Below are positions 4,459 to 6,678 of a stretch of DNA of 6,678 bases, piece after piece (position 1 is the stretch's first letter; the number at the start of each line of letters is the position of its first letter). The notes under the pieces are model-generated. The model saw only the letters and a list, made by a program, of their open reading frames with translations. It searched no databases and was not told where the DNA came from. The stretch comes from Methanomicrobiales archaeon (GTDB lineage: Archaea; Halobacteriota; Methanomicrobia; Methanomicrobiales; JACTUA01), in contig JAJRDF010000082.1 of assembly GCA_028678555.1 (NCBI GenBank), forward strand, positions 1-6,678, in the 5' to 3' direction. The translations under genes were made by a program, and so were the position numbers.

Positions 4459-5352
4459 ATGCCTGCCATCGCCGAACCCTACATCATCCACTACCCGGAG
4501 CTCGTGGCCCTGTCCGATCCCGAGGGACGCCGCGTCGAGCTGGTGGAGTTCTTTGACTGCACGGGCGGGGCCATGTGGTCCCGGCACCATTATACTAAGA
4601 GTCCCCTGGTGGAGTCTGCCCGGGTGGTGGGGTCCACCATGCGCTACCTGCTCCGGCCGGGGAACGTGGATCTCCCTCTCCAGGGCTCCACGTTCCCCGC
4701 AGGGATCAGCGGCGTCTCGGTGGAGCCGGAGACCATCGCCATCTCCTACCTGGGCATGGGGGGAGGGGGCGTGGGGGCTTCCGTCTGCCGGTCCACGGCC
4801 AAGGGCGTGGTGCGGTGCGAGACCGATCCCTCCGGCGGGGGAAAGGTGGCCGGTTCCACTGTCTGGCTCCCCCGCAGGGAGCGGCTGCTCATCGGGATCG
4901 ATGACACCGACACCCGGGAGGAAGGGGCTACCTGGACGCTGGCCCACAACATCAGCCGGGCTGTCGAGGACGACCGGAGCCGCTACCTTTCCCATACGAT
5001 CGTGCAGCTCTTCCCGGTGCCCTTCCGTACCAAGAACTGCGTGGCCACTGTCTGCGAGTTTGCCACGTCGGACCCGCCCGGCCTCGTGGCCCGGTACCGG
5101 GAGCTGCTGTCGCGGTATACCCTCTCGAAGGAGACGGGGATGGCCGTCTACCGGGGCTTTGATCCCTCCCACCTCCTCCCGTTCGGCCGGAAGGTCCAGC
5201 GGGGCCAAGTGTCGCCGGAGGAGCTCGCCGTGGCGCTGGACGGGAGCGTGCAGGCGGTCATGAACGGGCGGGGACTCATGGGGGCGGTGGCGGCCCTCCC
5301 CTTCTTCACCCGCTACCAGGAGGCGCTGGAGCCATGGAATGGAAACGGGTGA
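4459..5352 (+). CDS. mmp11: Methanogenesis marker protein 11 (TiaS-like)
   Basis: This 297-residue protein is recognised as methanogenesis marker 11, a family described as restricted to methanogenic archaea and of unknown function. The C-terminal half resembles TiaS, the ATP-dependent agmatidine synthase for tRNA-Ile2: GIDDTDT (146-152) followed by GATWTLAHNI (156-165), FRTKNCVATV (189-198), and GRGLMGAVAAL (270-280). The aspartates of the DDTD motif are the nucleotide/metal-binding kind. The TiaS zinc and OB regions are not evident. The first 140 residues match no domain I know and contain a glycine-rich GMGGGGVG (99-106). ATG 4459 lacks a Shine-Dalgarno and follows TATA-like elements, consistent with a short or absent leader. 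Its end overlaps the next gene by 19 nt. Family assignment is confident; that it modifies a tRNA or other substrate by ATP-dependent activation is inference only. Confidence 0.85.
   Translation: MPAIAEPYIIHYPELVALSDPEGRRVELVEFFDCTGGAMWSRHHYTKSPLVESARVVGSTMRYLLRPGNVDLPLQGSTFPAGISGVSVEPETIAISYLGMGGGGVGASVCRSTAKGVVRCETDPSGGGKVAGSTVWLPRRERLLIGIDDTDTREEGATWTLAHNISRAVEDDRSRYLSHTIVQLFPVPFRTKNCVATVCEFATSDPPGLVARYRELLSRYTLSKETGMAVYRGFDPSHLLPFGRKVQRGQVSPEELAVALDGSVQAVMNGRGLMGAVAALPFFTRYQEALEPWNGNG
5318..5323 (+). promoter_or_regulatory. Ribosome binding site of the radical SAM gene, inside mmp11
   Basis: AGGAGG within the end of mmp11 lies 10 nt before ATG 5334. It supports that start over the in-frame GTG at 5349, which would form a GTGA overlap with the mmp11 stop but has no comparable site before it. 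Confidence 0.55.
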
Positions 5353-6305
5353 AGGCGGAACTGCTGGCTGAAGGCCGGGTGGCCCTCTCGGGTGAGGAAT
5401 GCGGGCCGTACCTTTCCCGCTCCACCGCCGGTCCCACCGCCGGGGGGGAGGGATCGGTCTTCTTCTCGGTGGGCGGCCGGCGGGTGCGGCTCTCGGTGGA
5501 CCCGCGGGCCACGCTGGTGCTGGACCATGAAGGCGGGGGTAAGGCCGTGATCCGAAGGCCCGGCCGCGAACCCCTCCGGGGAGTGCTGGAGATTCCCGGG
5601 CTCCACTGCCCCCGCCAGGCCTACATCACCCTCTCGGAGCGGTGCATCTTCTCCTGCCGGTACTGCTCGGTGCCGCGTCTCCACGGGCGGGTGAAGTGCC
5701 CTGACGAGGTGGTGGAGAAGGTGAAGGGCGTGCTGGACCGGGTGGATGTGATCTCCCTCACGTCAGGCGTGGCGGATTCCGTGGAGCGGGAGGAGAAGGA
5801 GGTGCTGAACGTTGTGCGGAAGGTGGCCCCGCTGGGGAAACCGGTCGGCGTCTCTGTGTACCCGACGGAGAGGACCCCGGACCTCCTCCACGACCTGGGT
5901 GTGGAAGAGGTGAAGTGGAACCTGGAGGCAGCGACCCCGGCCCTCTTCGCCCGGATGTGCCCGGGCCTGGACTACGACCACATGTGGCGGGCGCTCCGCC
6001 GGTCGGTGGATCTCTTCCGGGAGGGGGCCGTCTGCTCCAACGTGATCGTGGGCCTGGGGGAGACGGATGAGGAGATGGCCCGGTGCATCACCGACCTCAC
6101 AGAGGCCGGTGTGATCCCCGTGCTGCGCCCTCTCTCACCCGCAGCCGAGCTGTCCGGCTGGCCCCGGCCCCCGTCGGGCCGGCTCCTCCGGCTCCTGGAG
6201 ATCCATGAGCAGGCCCTCCGGGACGCAGGGCTGGACACCCGGAAGGTCCGGACGATGTGCACGGCATGCACCGGTTGCGATCTCACGCCGGGGAGGGATA
6301 CATGA
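5334..6305 (+). CDS. Radical SAM protein, biotin-synthase-related (COG2516-like)
   Basis: This 323-residue enzyme should bind a [4Fe-4S] cluster and S-adenosylmethionine to start radical chemistry; substrate unknown. The cluster motif CxxxCxxC is at C104, C108 and C111 in LSERCIFSCRYCSVPRLHGR. Downstream blocks fit the radical SAM barrel: ISLTSGVADS (140-149), VGVSVYPTER (171-180), VKWNLEAATP (193-202), CPGLDYDHMW (209-218), SNVIVGLGETDEE (235-247) and PVLRPLSP (262-269). The C-terminus has a second cysteine set, C309, C312 and C315 in CTACTGCDLTP, which may ligate an auxiliary cluster. Residues 1-90 precede the barrel and are unassigned. It lacks the look of Mmp10, the methanogen MCR arginine methylase, which is longer and has a different cysteine context. 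Family placement is from remembered sequence pattern. The gene overlaps mmp11 by 19 nt and the next gene by ATGA, so translational coupling is likely. Confidence 0.8.
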   Translation: MEWKRVKAELLAEGRVALSGEECGPYLSRSTAGPTAGGEGSVFFSVGGRRVRLSVDPRATLVLDHEGGGKAVIRRPGREPLRGVLEIPGLHCPRQAYITLSERCIFSCRYCSVPRLHGRVKCPDEVVEKVKGVLDRVDVISLTSGVADSVEREEKEVLNVVRKVAPLGKPVGVSVYPTERTPDLLHDLGVEEVKWNLEAATPALFARMCPGLDYDHMWRALRRSVDLFREGAVCSNVIVGLGETDEEMARCITDLTEAGVIPVLRPLSPAAELSGWPRPPSGRLLRLLEIHEQALRDAGLDTRKVRTMCTACTGCDLTPGRDT

Positions 6306-6678
6306 AGGGAGGTGAGGCGCTGGCGCAGGCCCTCCGCGCCTGCGCGGACCGGTGCTACACGGTGCCGGGCTACCCGGTAACTTCGGTTGCCGAAGCGGTG
6401 GGGGCAGAGCTGACCGTGAACGAGAAGGTGGCGCTGGAGTACGCCCTGGGGGACTCCCTCTCCCTGAGAAGGGCCGCGGTGATCCTGAAGAACGTGGGCC
6501 TCAATGCCTGCGCTGACACACTTGTGAACGCCACCACCCAGGGGCTCCGGTCCGGTGTCGTCATCGTGGCAGGTGACGACCTGTCGGTGAGGGGGTCCCA
6601 GAACGCCCAGGACTCCCGCTATTACGGTGAGGTGGCCGAGGTGCCGGTGCTCGAGCCCTCCGGAACCACGATCGGGCC
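6302..6678 (+). CDS. IorA-like thiamine-pyrophosphate enzyme, N-terminal part (truncated by window edge)
   Basis: The first 125 residues are visible. The start ATG 6302 overlaps the preceding TGA as ATGA and has GGAGG at 6292-6296 with a 5-nt spacer. The sequence follows the N-terminal pyrimidine-binding domain of indolepyruvate:ferredoxin oxidoreductase alpha subunits: GYPVTSVAE (23-31), NEKVALEYALGDS (40-52), ILKNVGLNACAD (61-72), and GDDLSVRGSQNAQDSRYY (91-108) before VPVLEPS (114-120). The Glu of NEKVALE is in the usual TPP-activating position. The IorA hallmark PGTP is replaced by PVTS, so the substrate may differ from aromatic 2-oxoacids. These enzymes oxidatively decarboxylate 2-oxoacids to acyl-CoA with ferredoxin, or the reverse. 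Whether the C-terminal TPP and ferredoxin domains are present lies beyond the window. Its position as third gene of the marker 11 operon suggests a dedicated role there. Confidence 0.75.
   Translation, partial: MKGGEALAQALRACADRCYTVPGYPVTSVAEAVGAELTVNEKVALEYALGDSLSLRRAAVILKNVGLNACADTLVNATTQGLRSGVVIVAGDDLSVRGSQNAQDSRYYGEVAEVPVLEPSGTTIG

Noticed and set aside
4014..5208. Minus-strand open frames across the intergenic region and antisense to mmp11
   Set aside because: They are Pro/Gly/Arg-rich, lack recognisable motifs, and run through the hairpin repeats; no start with a convincing ribosome site or promoter.
5349..5351. GTG start for the radical SAM gene, giving a GTGA overlap with mmp11
   Set aside because: An attractive coupling signal, but ATG 5334 has AGGAGG at a workable distance and only five codons separate them, so the ATG is preferred.
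5334..6305. Identification of the radical SAM protein as Mmp10 (MCR arginine methylase)
   Set aside because: Mmp10 is longer and has a different cysteine-motif context; this protein fits the biotin-synthase-related group better.

Overview
This window looks like chromosomal DNA of a GC-rich methanogenic archaeon. Order Methanomicrobiales (Methanoculleus/Methanofollis-like) is my best guess. The archaeal call rests on an archaeal-type riboflavin reductase, Pth2, archaeal-length TruD, a CDP-alcohol phosphatidyltransferase of the archaeal-lipid kind and TATA-like promoter elements. The methanogen call rests mainly on a protein recognised as methanogenesis marker protein 11. The order is inferred from base composition and gene style, not from a phylogenetic marker. 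No mobile genes, CRISPR array, rRNA or tRNA were seen.

Layout, left to right. Positions 1-136 hold an unassigned gene edge. At 137-769 (minus) lies an archaetidylinositol-phosphate-synthase-like membrane enzyme. It diverges, across a 90-bp gap with one TATA-like box, from a two-gene plus-strand unit: arfC-type pyrimidine reductase of riboflavin/F420 precursor synthesis (860-1543) and an SppA-type membrane serine protease (1552-2367). The protease gene ends tail-to-tail with, and overlaps by 32 bp, a minus-strand unit transcribed from the right: pth2 (3655-4017) followed by truD (2336-3646). Both of those genes act on tRNA.

Positions 4018-4458 form a 441-bp divergent intergenic region. It contains four consecutive GC-rich hairpin-forming inverted repeats, a tandem 15-bp repeat and two palindromes in the promoter of the next operon. 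From 4459 to the right edge runs a tightly packed plus-strand operon: methanogenesis marker 11 (a TiaS-like protein), a biotin-synthase-related radical SAM protein (19-bp overlap) and the start of an IorA-like thiamine-pyrophosphate enzyme (ATGA overlap, cut by the window edge).

The operon at 4459-6678 is the most interesting part. Overlapping reading frames couple a methanogen-restricted protein of unknown function to a radical SAM enzyme and a TPP-type 2-oxoacid enzyme. That arrangement suggests an undescribed modification or cofactor pathway, although no reaction can be read from sequence alone. The structured intergenic region in front of it is the second point of interest.
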